A stretch of DNA of 64,000 nucleotides from Finegoldia magna ATCC 29328 (GTDB taxonomy: Bacteria > Bacillota > Clostridia > Tissierellales > Peptoniphilaceae): assembly GCF_000010185.1 (NCBI RefSeq), contig NC_010376.1:1373501-1437500 (forward strand), written 5' to 3'. The translations under genes and the position numbers were made by a program. Below the pieces are notes generated by a model. It did no database searches. It saw nothing but the letters and a program-made list of their open reading frames with translations, and had not been told where the DNA came from. Position 1 is the stretch's first letter. The number at the start of each line of letters is the position of its first letter. Of the stretch, positions 16,950-26,391 are shown one piece after another.

Positions 16950-17650
16950 GCGTACTCGAAATAAAAAATTTGTCGAAAAAATACGGCAACAAACAAGCAC
17001 TTAATGATGTATCATTTACAGCCGAAAAAGGAGAAGTGATTGGACTTCTAGGTCCAAATGGTTCTGGCAAGACTACTTTAATCAAAATTTTAGCTGGAAT
17101 AATAAAAAAATACGAAGGCGAAGTGAAGATTGATTCACAAAATGTTAATTACAAGACAAAAGAATTCGTAAGTTATTTGCCGGATCGATTTTTTCTAGAC
17201 CCTAACCTTACAATCGCCCAAACACAAGCATTGTTCGAAGATTTTTATTCCGATTTTGACGGAGAAAAATTCACTAACTTTATTGAACAAATGAGTTTGG
17301 ACAAGAAAATGAAAATTAGCAATCTATCAAAAGGTATGACTGAAAAGTTGAACTTGGCACTTGTGTTATCACGTCACGCTAAGCTTTTCATAATTGACGA
17401 ACCTATCGCAGGAGTTGACCCTGTAGCTCGTGAACAAATTTTGGATGCAATCATTGATAACATCGACCCTGATTCTACTCTCGTAATTACCACTCACTTG
17501 GTTAGAGATATCGAAAGAATTTTCGACAGAGTAATAATGCTCAACAAAGGTTCTGTGGAATTAAATGATAGCGTAGAAAATTTGAGATCAACTTACAACA
17601 AAGGCATTGAAGATGTGTACAAACAAATTTTTGGAGGTCACCATGCTTAA
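16946..17650 (+). CDS. ABC transporter ATPase of the YtrA-type operon
   Basis: A 234-residue ATPase with Walker A GPNGSGKTT, signature LSKGMTEK (atypical but common in YtrB/EcsA-like ATPases), Walker B LFIIDEPIAGVD and H-loop TTHLV. The start at 16946 overlaps the regulator's stop (ATGA), with AAGGTGG upstream. It pairs with the permease at 17643. Such systems answer cell-envelope or antibiotic stress in Bacillales; that role is inferred by analogy. Confidence 0.88.
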   Translation: MSVLEIKNLSKKYGNKQALNDVSFTAEKGEVIGLLGPNGSGKTTLIKILAGIIKKYEGEVKIDSQNVNYKTKEFVSYLPDRFFLDPNLTIAQTQALFEDFYSDFDGEKFTNFIEQMSLDKKMKISNLSKGMTEKLNLALVLSRHAKLFIIDEPIAGVDPVAREQILDAIIDNIDPDSTLVITTHLVRDIERIFDRVIMLNKGSVELNDSVENLRSTYNKGIEDVYKQIFGGHHA

Positions 17651-18479
17651 ACTTTTAAAACACGATTTAAAAAACAACTTGAAATTATGTTTGATATCAT
17701 TACTAGTAGGATTATTGGGAAACAGCTTTTTATATGCATTATTTAAAAATTCAATAATGACAAATACTCAAACATTGGGATTTGTAGAAATGCTCTTCTT
17801 GATTTTATGTATACTTGCAGTTTTCGGAAGTTTTTTGGCATTGACTGTACAAATTGTCATGGTGTTCAGACGAGATTACTATTCCGACAGAGGATATTTG
17901 ATGTTCACCCTTCCAGTTAGAAGCAACGACATTTTAATGAGTAAATTATTATTCGCTCTTATTTGGACAGTAATATTTGGCGTAGCTTTTTCTTTGATAA
18001 ACTTCTTGGGAATGTATTTTATCGGTGAGTCAAAATTTTTAGAAATGATTAAATTGGCATTTAATAATCCGTACTTTACGATTTCTCCATTTACGTTTAT
18101 ACTTTTGACAGTATATTTTATTATAAGTACATTCATAGGATACATCGTAATGTATTTCTCAATAGTTGCTACGAAATCATTGTTCCCATCAAACAAAACT
18201 GGCTACTCATGGATTATAATTATGATTGTGATTAATGTGGTTATATCTCTAATCGACCAAGAAATATTCACAAGATTCCCTTACCTAATCTCATATGTAG
18301 GTGAAGGAATCGTAAATGCTAGCGAATTAATAACGCTAAAAAATTCAGATACAATTACAATGAACACATTCACAAAATTGATGGGAATACCTATTTCAAG
18401 TACTATTATTTGGATATTGACAGGACTTGGCTTATACCAAGCATCGATAAAAATGATGGACAATTCAATAGATATTTAA
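17643..18479 (+). CDS. ABC-2 type permease of the YtrA-type operon
   Basis: A 278-residue membrane protein with six hydrophobic segments (for example CLISLLVGLLGNSFLYALF near the start and STIIWILTGLGLYQ near the end). GGAGGTCACC precedes the ATG at 17643, which overlaps the ATPase stop by 8 nt. The motif RDYYSDRGYLMFTLPVRS between TM2 and TM3 is the DYxxxxGYLxFTLP loop typical of clostridial ABC-2 permeases. Substrate unknown. Confidence 0.85.
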   Translation: MLKLLKHDLKNNLKLCLISLLVGLLGNSFLYALFKNSIMTNTQTLGFVEMLFLILCILAVFGSFLALTVQIVMVFRRDYYSDRGYLMFTLPVRSNDILMSKLLFALIWTVIFGVAFSLINFLGMYFIGESKFLEMIKLAFNNPYFTISPFTFILLTVYFIISTFIGYIVMYFSIVATKSLFPSNKTGYSWIIIMIVINVVISLIDQEIFTRFPYLISYVGEGIVNASELITLKNSDTITMNTFTKLMGIPISSTIIWILTGLGLYQASIKMMDNSIDI

Positions 18480-18483
18480 ACGA

Positions 18484-18512
18484 CAAAAAGCCTCATATTG
18501 AGGCTTTTTTTA
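18484..18512. terminator. Bidirectional terminator between the GntR operon and the chromate transporter genes
   Basis: AAAAAGCCTCA TAT TGAGGCTTTTTTT: 10-bp stem with A- and T-runs, located between convergent stops. Confidence 0.85.
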
Positions 18513-19061
18513 AATTACAAATTGATATATAAGTCCAAGCGTTGCACACACGCCGATTATCTTAATGATAGAAACTTTTTTATAATACATTACAAATCCC
18601 ACAACAAATGAAACAACTGCAATAATATTGATATTTGTCGAATTGAATTTGCCATTAAACACTGCTGATTCGAACAAATCGATAAATGCAATGAAAATAA
18701 GTGCTGCAACTGCAGGTTTGATTCCTTTTAATATATAATCCAAAAACTTTAATTCTTTTCCCGAGAAAATCAACTTAGACAATGGAAGCAGAATAATTAA
18801 CGCCGGAAACACCAATCCAGTAGTTGCTACAACAGCGCCCAGCACGGAATATATTTTCATTCCAACAAATGTCGCAGAATTTATTGCTATCGGTCCTGGA
18901 GTCATTTGAGAAATCGTAAGTACATCTGTCAATTCTCTAAGACTAATCCATTGATTTTCATTTACGACAAAATTTGTGATAAGCGGAAGTGTTGCATATC
19001 CTCCACCAAAAGCAAATAATCCTACTTTAAAAAACACCCAGAATAATTTAATCAAAATCAT
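18510..19061 (-). CDS. chrA: Chromate transporter family protein, half-length subunit
   Basis: A 183-residue single-domain ChrA protein. It has the family pattern FKVGLFAFGGGYATLPLI near the N-terminus and SQMTPGPIAINSATFVG in the middle, with about five hydrophobic segments. Short ChrA proteins occur in pairs and act as a heterodimeric equivalent of the full-length two-domain transporter. The start at 19061 has AGGTGG 5 nt upstream and overlaps the partner gene by 14 nt. The family is named for chromate efflux, but in anaerobic Firmicutes the natural anion is uncertain. Confidence 0.88.
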   Translation of the reverse strand: MILIKLFWVFFKVGLFAFGGGYATLPLITNFVVNENQWISLRELTDVLTISQMTPGPIAINSATFVGMKIYSVLGAVVATTGLVFPALIILLPLSKLIFSGKELKFLDYILKGIKPAVAALIFIAFIDLFESAVFNGKFNSTNINIIAVVSFVVGFVMYYKKVSIIKIIGVCATLGLIYQFVI

Positions 19062-19611
19062 ATTTGCCACCTACAATCTTTGAATACATTACTCCTATAC
19101 AAGCACACGCAAGTAAAATTATCGCAACGTTTATGTTAAATACAAATCCCATTACAAATGCTAAAATCATTATTCCAATTCCAAGTGCTCTGTCTTTTTT
19201 CAAATTTGATTTTGCCAAATCCACAACAGTTAAAAGTAATATCGCACTGATTGCTCCACTCATACTAATAAGCATCATATTGATAAATGGATTATCGTGA
19301 ATTTTGTTGTAAATCAAACTTACAATCGAAATAATAACCAAGCACGGAAGTGTTGCTGCAAGTACACTTGCAATTGCTCCTTTTGTTTTGTTTATCCTGT
19401 ATCCCAATAAAATTGATGTATTAATAGCCATCGCTCCTGGACAACTTTGTGCCAAGGCGATTATCTTCATCATTTCGTCGTCGTCAATTATTTTTTTATT
19501 CTTAACAAACTCATCTCTAATAATAGGTACTATTGTATACCCTCCGCCAAATGTTACGGCATTAATTTTCAGAAGAGTTTTAAATAAATCAATGTTTTTC
19601 AAATTTATCAC
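19048..19611 (-). CDS. chrA: Chromate transporter family protein, partner half
   Basis: A 187-residue homologue of its neighbour with FGGGYTIVPII near residue 20 and AQSCPGAMAINTSILLGYR near residue 53, the two conserved ChrA motifs. Five to six hydrophobic segments are visible. It is the first gene of a two-gene operon and overlaps the second. The two proteins differ in the motif flanks (QMTPGP versus QSCPGA), as expected for the N- and C-type halves. Confidence 0.88.
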   Translation of the reverse strand: MINLKNIDLFKTLLKINAVTFGGGYTIVPIIRDEFVKNKKIIDDDEMMKIIALAQSCPGAMAINTSILLGYRINKTKGAIASVLAATLPCLVIISIVSLIYNKIHDNPFINMMLISMSGAISAILLLTVVDLAKSNLKKDRALGIGIMILAFVMGFVFNINVAIILLACACIGVMYSKIVGGKYDFD

Positions 19612-19651
19612 CTAGATAATATTATCCTATACAATAAAATTTTTTTCAAAT

Positions 19652-19684
19652 TAAAAAGCATAATCTCGTTAAAAGATTATGCTC
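19652..19684 (-). terminator. Terminator of brnQ
   Basis: On the - strand, AGCATAATCT, a 7-nt loop, AGATTATGCT and a short T-run follow the brnQ stop. Confidence 0.75.
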
Positions 19685-19697
19685 ATAAATTTTTTGT

Positions 19698-21056
19698 TTA
19701 TTGGTTTTCCAATTCTAATTCCAAGTTTTCTTTATTTGATGATAAAAATCTAACCAAAACACATCCTACAAACATTGTGAAAAATGCTGGTATTACCCAT
19801 ACCATTCCTTCTTTGTATAGTGGCAAACTGTTCAAGAAACTATTGGCAGCACCTATAGATATTTTGTTTGCTTCAAGCGTATTTGCAACTGTGCTGACTA
19901 CGCTTACAAAAACTGTAACATATGAAGTCCATTTGTAAACTGCAGTTGATTTCTTGAATAGATTTTCACTTAATGATAAAACTATTAGAACCAAACTTAC
20001 TGGATATATTGCAGATAAAACAGGCACTGATAATTTAAGTATTGTATTCAATCCAAAATTGCTTACAACAAGTGCTGTCACTGTCCACAATGTCGCCCAC
20101 TTTCTATAAGTCATTTTATTAGTCAATTCGAAAAAATATTGGCTAACAGATGTTATAAGTCCGATACAAGTTGTAAGGCATGCTAATGTGAATATAGATG
20201 CTAATAAAACTGCTCCAAAAGATCCAAATGTAAATCTTGCAACATTTGTCAATATTTCTGCTCCGTTTGTAGTTTTAGGGAATAATCCCGCAGTAGAATA
20301 TCCCACAAATGAAAGCATTGTATATATTATTACCAAAAATGCACCAGCAACTACTCCTCCCTTTTTTGTGTAAGTTAATACATCTTTATCGTTATTGATA
20401 TTCATTGCTCTTATTGCCAAACTGATTACCAACCCGAAATTAAGCGCTGCTATTGTATCCATAGTGTTGTATCCTTCCAAAAATCCTGTAAAATGAGGTG
20501 AACTCATGTATGCTTGTGATGGATTCATTGGCATGAAAACTTTCTTGGATAAAACACCCACGAATAATAATGTTATCAAAGTTAAAAGTGCTGGTGTCAA
20601 AAATTTTCCTGAACGTTTTACTATTTTTTTAGGATTTAGAGCTAGCCAATAAGCACATCCAAAAAACGCACATGTGTACAAAAATCTCGCTAAATTCACA
20701 TTAAATGATTCTGGCAAGTATGGCTTAAAAGCCATTTCAAATGGAAGTGTCGCAGCTCTTGGTATTCCAAGTCCAGGTCCTATCGATAAGTATATTAACA
20801 TAGGGAAAATTAAAGCAAACATCGGTGACACTTTTTTTGCTAAATTTGTCAAACCTTTTGTTTTTGCTACAACTAATGTCCCTAAAATTGGAAATACAAC
20901 TGCTGTTATGCAGAAAAACGACAAACTAATCCAAACTTTTCCTCCCGATAACTTACCTAACATTGGAGGGAATATTAAATTTCCTGCTCCAAAAAACATC
21001 CCAAACAACATCAAACTAACTGTCAGCATTTCTGCTCTGGTTAAACTCTTTTTCAT
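19698..21056 (-). CDS. brnQ: Branched-chain amino acid:cation symporter BrnQ
   Basis: A 452-residue LIV-II carrier with about twelve hydrophobic segments. The family signature MLFGMFFGAGNLIFPP lies near residue 17, followed by PILGTLVVAKTKG. It imports leucine, isoleucine and valine with sodium or protons across the membrane. AGGAGG precedes the ATG. The mRNA leader is a T-box with an isoleucine specifier, so expression should rise when tRNA-Ile is uncharged. The combination of family and specifier supports Ile/branched-chain import as its main job. Confidence 0.93.
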   Translation of the reverse strand: MKKSLTRAEMLTVSLMLFGMFFGAGNLIFPPMLGKLSGGKVWISLSFFCITAVVFPILGTLVVAKTKGLTNLAKKVSPMFALIFPMLIYLSIGPGLGIPRAATLPFEMAFKPYLPESFNVNLARFLYTCAFFGCAYWLALNPKKIVKRSGKFLTPALLTLITLLFVGVLSKKVFMPMNPSQAYMSSPHFTGFLEGYNTMDTIAALNFGLVISLAIRAMNINNDKDVLTYTKKGGVVAGAFLVIIYTMLSFVGYSTAGLFPKTTNGAEILTNVARFTFGSFGAVLLASIFTLACLTTCIGLITSVSQYFFELTNKMTYRKWATLWTVTALVVSNFGLNTILKLSVPVLSAIYPVSLVLIVLSLSENLFKKSTAVYKWTSYVTVFVSVVSTVANTLEANKISIGAANSFLNSLPLYKEGMVWVIPAFFTMFVGCVLVRFLSSNKENLELELENQ

Positions 21057-21074
21057 TCATATCCTCCTAAATTC

Positions 21075-21352
21075 CAATAAAAAAATCCTCTATCTCATAA
21101 GAGATAAAGGACGAATAATCGCGGTACCACCTTTGTTCCTGTAAATATTATGCATATGTACAGACGCTTAGTATATCTATCAATATACGGTTTTGGTAAC
21201 GATGTGCCTCAACGGGTACACTTACTTTCTTCAGCATACCAGTAATAGAAGATGATTTTCATAATGATATTTACACTATTTCTCACCAAACAATAGCTCT
21301 CTGAACTAAATGATTCATTATTACTCTTTCTTCAACTTTTGAATTAATATAA
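21075..21352 (-). promoter_or_regulatory. T-box riboswitch, isoleucine specifier (AUC), controlling brnQ
   Basis: Reading the - strand: Stem I contains AGTA, then AGAGAGC and GGTGAGAAATAG-type loops; the specifier side reads GAAA-ATC-A (ATC at 21256-21254) between helices CATTAT/ATAATG and TCTTC/GAAGA. The T-box AGGTGGTACCGCG is at 21132-21120. The terminator is CCTTTATCTC TTAT GAGATAGAGG with a T-run (21110-21080). Uncharged tRNA-Ile pairing with GGTA of the T-box bulge would favour the antiterminator. The methionine leader at 55 kb has the same layout, which supports the specifier reading. Confidence 0.93.
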
Positions 21353-21356
21353 TAAT

Positions 21357-21385
21357 ATATTAAACTTTATTTTTTAGTTTGTCAA
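21357..21385 (-). promoter_or_regulatory. Sigma-A promoter of the brnQ T-box transcript
   Basis: TTGACA (21385-21380), exactly 17 nt, then TAATAT (21362-21357) on the - strand. It places the start just upstream of T-box Stem I. Confidence 0.85.
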
Positions 21386-21427
21386 GTATTTTTTATATTT
21401 TTTTAATTTTTTTATTGTTTTAATCAA

Positions 21428-21460
21428 AAAGCTGAATCTAAATTAATAGATTCAGCTTGA
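21428..21460 (-). terminator. Terminator of fba
   Basis: AAGCTGAATCT, an AT loop, AGATTCAGCTTTTT on the - strand, about 15 nt after the aldolase stop. Confidence 0.8.
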
Positions 21461-21475
21461 ATTCTGATTTTTAAA

Positions 21476-22342
21476 TTAGTTTGCTTTGTCAATTGATCCA
21501 AAAATTTCCATTTTTTCTTTAACTTTTGCTTTGATTGCTTCGTAACCTGGCTTCAAAACTTTTCTTGGATCGAATCCTTTCTTTTCTTTATCTTTGTCTT
21601 CTTCAAAATATTTTCTAGTTGCTTCTGTAAATACTATTTGGCATTCAGTGTTTACATTGATTTTGGATACTCCAAGGCTAATTGCTTCTTTGATCATGTC
21701 AGTTGGAATTCCAGTTCCACCATGAAGAACTAGAGGCATTTCTCCGATTTCTCCCTTGATTTCTCCAAGAGCATTGAAGTCCAATCCTTTCCAGTTTTCT
21801 GGATAAACTCCATGGATGTTACCAATTCCTGCTGCCAAGAAATCTATTCCTAATTCAGAAATTCTCTTACATTCATTTTTGTCGGCGATTTCTCCTTGAC
21901 CGATTACTCCGTCTTCTTCACCACCGATTGAACCAACTTCTGCTTCAACGCTGATTCCTTTTGAATGCGCAAGTTCAACAATTTCTTTTGTTTTTTCTAT
22001 ATTTTCATCGATTGGATATTTAGAACCATCAAACATTACTGAAGTAAATCCTGCTTCGATACATTTTTTTGCACCTTCGAATGATCCGTGGTCTAAGTGA
22101 ATTGCTACAGGAACTGTTATATTTAATTCTTCAACCATTCCTTTAACCATTCCTACAACTGTTTTATATCCACCCATGTATTTTCCAGCGCCTTCGCTAA
22201 CTCCCAAAATAACTGGTGAGTTGTTTTCTTGTGCTGTTTCCAAAATAGCTTTAGTCCATTCTAGGTTGTTTATATTGAAATGACCTACTGCGTATTTTCC
22301 TTTTAATGCATCTTTTAACATTTTGTCTGCTGCTACTAACAT
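21476..22342 (-). CDS. fba: Class II fructose-bisphosphate aldolase
   Basis: A 288-residue zinc-dependent aldolase that splits fructose-1,6-bisphosphate to DHAP and glyceraldehyde-3-phosphate. Key motifs are VAIHLDHG (catalytic Asp and zinc His, near residue 84), EAEVGSIGGEEDG (zinc Glu region), IGNIHGVYP (zinc His) and LVLHGGTGIP with ISLGVSKINVNTE (substrate phosphate sites). AGGAGG precedes the ATG. It lies 52 nt after the fructose PTS gene in the same direction, so uptake, second phosphorylation and cleavage of fructose are probably one operon. It may also serve general glycolysis. Confidence 0.95.
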   Translation of the reverse strand: MLVAADKMLKDALKGKYAVGHFNINNLEWTKAILETAQENNSPVILGVSEGAGKYMGGYKTVVGMVKGMVEELNITVPVAIHLDHGSFEGAKKCIEAGFTSVMFDGSKYPIDENIEKTKEIVELAHSKGISVEAEVGSIGGEEDGVIGQGEIADKNECKRISELGIDFLAAGIGNIHGVYPENWKGLDFNALGEIKGEIGEMPLVLHGGTGIPTDMIKEAISLGVSKINVNTECQIVFTEATRKYFEEDKDKEKKGFDPRKVLKPGYEAIKAKVKEKMEIFGSIDKAN

Positions 22343-22394
22343 AATTTCCTCCTTGAAAATCTGAAAATTTGTAAATTACAATAATATTATAACA

Positions 22395-24266
22395 TTATTC
22401 TGCTTTTTGTTTCCACAATCCATAAATGATTGCTGAAACCAAAGATCCAACTGCTACGGATAATACGAAGAACAATGCTTTGTCTACAGATTCCATAGCT
22501 GGTAAAATGAATATTCCTCCGTGTGGTGCTGGAGATTTTATTTCAAATGCTTGTGTAAGTCCACCTGCAATTGCACTACCTATTACAGATGACACAATTA
22601 CTCTCAATGGATCTTTTGCTGCAAATGGAATAGCTCCTTCTGTGATAAATGATGCACCCAAAATATAATTTGTGATTGCTGATTTTTTTTCTTTTTCGTC
22701 AAATTTATTTTTAAATAGACTAGATGCGATGGCTATTGCAAGAGGTGCAACCATACCACCAGCCATTGTAGCTGCCATGAATGCTCCATTGCCAGTATCT
22801 GTGAAGACTCCGATGGAGAAAGTGTAACTTGCTTTGTTAACAGGACCACCCATATCCACACTCATCATCGCTCCGAGCAAAGCTCCAAGTAAAATCGAGT
22901 TTGTAGTTCCCATATTTGCCAAAAATCCGTTGATTGTTTTATTGATTACAGTAAACACTGGAGATATTACAAAAATCATACCCAAAGATGTGAGAAGCAA
23001 CCCAAATACTGGGAAGATCAACATTGGTTTAGTTCCTTCGAGAGATTTAGGAAGATTTCTAGTAATTTTCTTCAAGAATAAAATAACATAACCTGCTAAG
23101 AAACCACCTAACAGTCCTCCCAAAAATCCTGCACCTTGTCCAGCAATGAAACCTGCAACCATACCAGGCATCAACGCTGGTCTATCGCCAATACTCATAG
23201 CAATGTATCCTGCCAAAATTGGAATCAAAAATCCAAATGCGGCCTTGCCACCTACTGAGAATAAATTGTAAATTGGTGAAGTGTCCGAGAAAAATCTTTC
23301 AACTAAGAATGACAACGCCAATAAAATTCCACCACCAACTACAAATGGCAACATATGACTTACACCATTCATAATATCTTGGTATAATTTTGATTTCCAA
23401 TTTGTCGTTTCTTCTTCAACTTCTTTTGATTGTGATTCATCTGCGTGATAAATCTTCGCTTTTCCGTCAACGATTTTTTGAATCAAATCTTTTGGATTTC
23501 TAATTGCATCGGAAACAGGACATTCAATTACGTTTTTTCCGTTAAAACGTGCTGTTTCTACTTTTCTATCAGCAGCAATTATAATTCCCGTAGCTTTTTC
23601 GATATCATCAGCATTTAATTTATTTTTAACACCATCAGATCCGTTTGTTTCTACCTTGATGTCAACTCCCATTTTAGATGCTTGTTCCTTCAAAGCTTCT
23701 TCCGCCATATAAGTGTGTGCAATTCCAGTAGGACATGCAGTTACAGCTAAAATGAATGGTTTTTCTGTATAAATCGAGCTAGTTTCTACTGGTGCTACTT
23801 TCGGCTCAGATTCTTCTGCGTACTCATCAATAGTTTTGTAAACATCTTCTGGAGATTCTGATGATTTTAATCTATCAATAAATCCTTCTTTTAATAAAAG
23901 CTTGGACAATTTCGCCAAAGTTTCAATGTGCATTTGGTTTTGTCCTTCAGTTGCGGCAATCATGAAAAATATATAAGTATCTTCTCCATCCAACGCTTCA
24001 TAATCAACACCAGTTGTACTTCTCGCAAACACAATCGCAGGTTTGTTCACTGCAGATGTTTTCGCATGAGGCATAGCAACACCTTCTCCAAGACCTGTCG
24101 AAGATTCCAACTCTCTTTTCATAATTTCAGATCTAAATTTTAGTACATCATTAATAACATTGTTTTCGTACAATTTTTCAATCATTTCATCTATAACATC
24201 TTTCTTTGTTGTAGATTTAAGATTCATGATCATTAGATCTTTTGAAAGCAAATCTTTAATTTCCAT
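22395..24266 (-). CDS. fruA: Fructose-specific PTS enzyme IIABC
   Basis: A 623-residue membrane protein with three fused domains. EIIA (~1-145) has the phospho-His in GVAMPHAKT. EIIB (~165-265) has the phospho-Cys in TACPTGIAHTYMAEEAL. EIIC (~290-620) has about eight to ten hydrophobic segments, including GGPVNKASYTFS. It imports fructose as fructose-1-phosphate, drawing phosphate from HPr. The start overlaps the last codons of fruK by 11 nt. No FruR/DeoR regulator is next to it, unlike the usual fruRKA operon. Confidence 0.94.
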   Translation of the reverse strand: MEIKDLLSKDLMIMNLKSTTKKDVIDEMIEKLYENNVINDVLKFRSEIMKRELESSTGLGEGVAMPHAKTSAVNKPAIVFARSTTGVDYEALDGEDTYIFFMIAATEGQNQMHIETLAKLSKLLLKEGFIDRLKSSESPEDVYKTIDEYAEESEPKVAPVETSSIYTEKPFILAVTACPTGIAHTYMAEEALKEQASKMGVDIKVETNGSDGVKNKLNADDIEKATGIIIAADRKVETARFNGKNVIECPVSDAIRNPKDLIQKIVDGKAKIYHADESQSKEVEEETTNWKSKLYQDIMNGVSHMLPFVVGGGILLALSFLVERFFSDTSPIYNLFSVGGKAAFGFLIPILAGYIAMSIGDRPALMPGMVAGFIAGQGAGFLGGLLGGFLAGYVILFLKKITRNLPKSLEGTKPMLIFPVFGLLLTSLGMIFVISPVFTVINKTINGFLANMGTTNSILLGALLGAMMSVDMGGPVNKASYTFSIGVFTDTGNGAFMAATMAGGMVAPLAIAIASSLFKNKFDEKEKKSAITNYILGASFITEGAIPFAAKDPLRVIVSSVIGSAIAGGLTQAFEIKSPAPHGGIFILPAMESVDKALFFVLSVAVGSLVSAIIYGLWKQKAE

Positions 24267-25179
24267 TATTTTCCCCCATATTTATTATTTTTAATTTGCC
24301 AAAAATTTCATCTATTTGATTTTTTTCTCCCATATCGTATGAGAAAACTGTCGCAGTCGCACTTGCTACAGCCATTTTGAACATATCTTCTTCACTCATT
24401 TCGTTCAAATAAGCGTAGATAAATCCTGCAACCATGCTATCTCCAGCACCAACGCTGTTGATAACTTTCCCTTTTACAATTGGAATGTAAAAAGAATTAT
24501 TCGCACTCACAAAAATCGCACCATCACTTCCCAAAGAACAAATCACATACCCTGCTTTTGGAATCATAGTTGATTTTATATAAGAAATTATTTCTTCTTT
24601 TGAATTAAACTTATCTCCATAAATTTCTTCTAATTCGTTTTGATTAGGTTTGAGCAACAAAGGATGATAGTCTAAGCTTTTCAATAATACATCGCCTGTA
24701 GTATCCAAGGTAAATCTAGTATTTGGTGATAATTTTTTTATCATTTCAATGTAGATATCCTTGTTCATATTCGCTGCTACAGATCCAGAAAAAGATACTA
24801 TCCCCCCCTCAATTCCAGAAAGTTTTTCGTAAAAATCTTCCAATTCTTGTTGTGAGATGTCTGGCCCCGGTGCATTAACTTCTGTTTCTAAATCCATCTT
24901 TAATTTTACATTAATTCTGTTATTTCCTTTAACTTTAGTAAAATCGTGGAGAATTCCAAGCTCATCTAATAATTTTTCGATGTAATCTCCTGTAAATCCT
25001 CCCAAAAATCCAATATTTTGGGTTTCTACATTCAAATTATGTAGCAATTTGCTAACCATAATTCCTTTACCACCAGCGTAAAGTTCAGTAACTTTCGCTC
25101 TATTAGTTTCTCCAAATTCTAAATCATTCAATCGCATTATGTAATCAATCGAAGGATTTAATGTCACTGTATATATCAT
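24256..25179 (-). CDS. fruK: 1-phosphofructokinase
   Basis: A 307-residue PfkB-family kinase that converts fructose-1-phosphate to fructose-1,6-bisphosphate. It starts TVTLNPSIDYIM, has AGGKGIMVSK near residue 36, LKPNQNELEEI in the middle, and the PfkB C-terminal signature NSVGAGDSMVAGF near residue 240, with the catalytic Asp in GAGD. It is the first gene of the fructose operon and is divergent from maf. FruK supplies FruA's product to the aldolase downstream. Confidence 0.94.
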   Translation of the reverse strand: MIYTVTLNPSIDYIMRLNDLEFGETNRAKVTELYAGGKGIMVSKLLHNLNVETQNIGFLGGFTGDYIEKLLDELGILHDFTKVKGNNRINVKLKMDLETEVNAPGPDISQQELEDFYEKLSGIEGGIVSFSGSVAANMNKDIYIEMIKKLSPNTRFTLDTTGDVLLKSLDYHPLLLKPNQNELEEIYGDKFNSKEEIISYIKSTMIPKAGYVICSLGSDGAIFVSANNSFYIPIVKGKVINSVGAGDSMVAGFIYAYLNEMSEEDMFKMAVASATATVFSYDMGEKNQIDEIFGKLKIINMGENNGN

Positions 25180-25249
25180 ATAATCACCACATTATATATA
25201 CCCATTTGACACATTAATAAAAAGATAAGAAAATATATTTGGTGATAAA

Positions 25250-25888
25250 ATGAAATACGTAAAAAATATTACAAAAATCGGAAAATTAGACAAATTTAAT
25301 AACGTAATTTTGGTGAGCAAATCTCCAAGAAGAAACGAATTATTGAAAAATATTTGTGAATTTGAAAGCACTTCAACAGATATTGACGAGAGAAAAATAG
25401 AAAAGTTAGCTTATGAAAAATATAAAGATAGAGAAATCATAGAAAAGCTTGCACTTGTTTGCTGCGAAATTTCCAAAGCAAAAATTCATCCATTAGAATT
25501 AAAAGATGACACGCTTTACATTTCTTCTGATACAATTGTGATTAATGATGGAAAAATTTTGAACAAACCAAAAAATTACAACGAAGCGTTGGATATGCTA
25601 ACATCCTATCTTGGAAAAATTCACAAAGTTGTAACGTCTGTTTGTTTAAAATCAAAAAATTACGAAGAAATATTCTACACTTACAGTAACGTAAAATTTT
25701 CAGAAAAAACAGATAAAAATATCCAATTAATCAAAGAATACATCGACGAAGGCACAGTCTACGACAAAGCTGGTGCATACGGAATTCAGGATTTAAATCC
25801 AGTTCTTATAGATTATATCGAAGGTGATTTGAACACAATTATAGGCCTTCCTGTCAGTGAAATTAATAAAAGAATTTGCAAAAATTAA
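25250..25888 (+). CDS. maf: Maf-family nucleoside triphosphate pyrophosphatase
   Basis: A 212-residue protein. The family N-terminal motif SKSPRRNELL is at ~23-33, followed by DIDE and the SSDTIV motif near residue 92. Maf proteins hydrolyse non-canonical or methylated dNTPs/UTP to monophosphates and are linked to septum inhibition in Bacillus. The N-terminus is about 18 residues longer than usual. It is divergent from fruK and followed 11 nt later by a DUF523 gene. Confidence 0.88.
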   Translation: MKYVKNITKIGKLDKFNNVILVSKSPRRNELLKNICEFESTSTDIDERKIEKLAYEKYKDREIIEKLALVCCEISKAKIHPLELKDDTLYISSDTIVINDGKILNKPKNYNEALDMLTSYLGKIHKVVTSVCLKSKNYEEIFYTYSNVKFSEKTDKNIQLIKEYIDEGTVYDKAGAYGIQDLNPVLIDYIEGDLNTIIGLPVSEINKRICKN

Positions 25889-25899
25889 AGGAGACAAAT

Positions 25900-26337
25900 A
25901 TGCAAAATGTTTTAATTAGCGCTTGTTTGTTGGGCGTTGATTGTAAATACAACGGATCCAATAACAAATTAGACGATGAAATTATCAATCTACTAAAAGA
26001 AAAATACAATTTAATTCCAGTGTGTCCAGAAATTATGGGTGGAATGCCTACTCCAAGAAATCCTATTGAGATTAAGGATGGGAAAGTTTTTGATTATGAT
26101 GGAGAAGAATTTACTAAAGAATTTGAAAAAGGAAGTGAAGAAGTTTTGAAGTTAGCGAAGCTTTACAACTTTTCAATCGCCATTTTAAAAGAAAATTCTC
26201 CATCGTGTGGATCGAATTACATTTACGATGGAACTTTCAATCATCAAAAAATAAAAGGCATGGGAATTGCTGCTCAAAAACTTTCGAAAGAAAATATAAA
26301 ATTATTTAGCGAAGAAAATATTAAAATATTACTGTAA
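25900..26337 (+). CDS. DUF523 protein (YbbK family)
   Basis: A 145-residue protein with the DUF523 signature: LISACLLGVDCKYNG at the start, VCPEIMGGMPTPRNP near residue 43 and LKENSPSCGS near residue 95. Conserved cysteines suggest a metal or thiol site, but no reaction is assigned to the family. I start at 25900 where AAAGGAG lies upstream, rather than at the in-frame ATG inside the maf end. It shares a transcript with maf. Confidence 0.85.
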   Translation: MQNVLISACLLGVDCKYNGSNNKLDDEIINLLKEKYNLIPVCPEIMGGMPTPRNPIEIKDGKVFDYDGEEFTKEFEKGSEEVLKLAKLYNFSIAILKENSPSCGSNYIYDGTFNHQKIKGMGIAAQKLSKENIKLFSEENIKILL

Positions 26338-26391
26338 AATATAAAAATATTACTATTTGTTTGATTTTTTTAATTTGATAACCATTTTTAG

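Noticed and set aside
20674-21144. Open frame on the + strand across the end of brnQ and its T-box
   Set aside because: It is antisense to brnQ and runs into the T-box terminator; no ribosome site and no protein-like motif.
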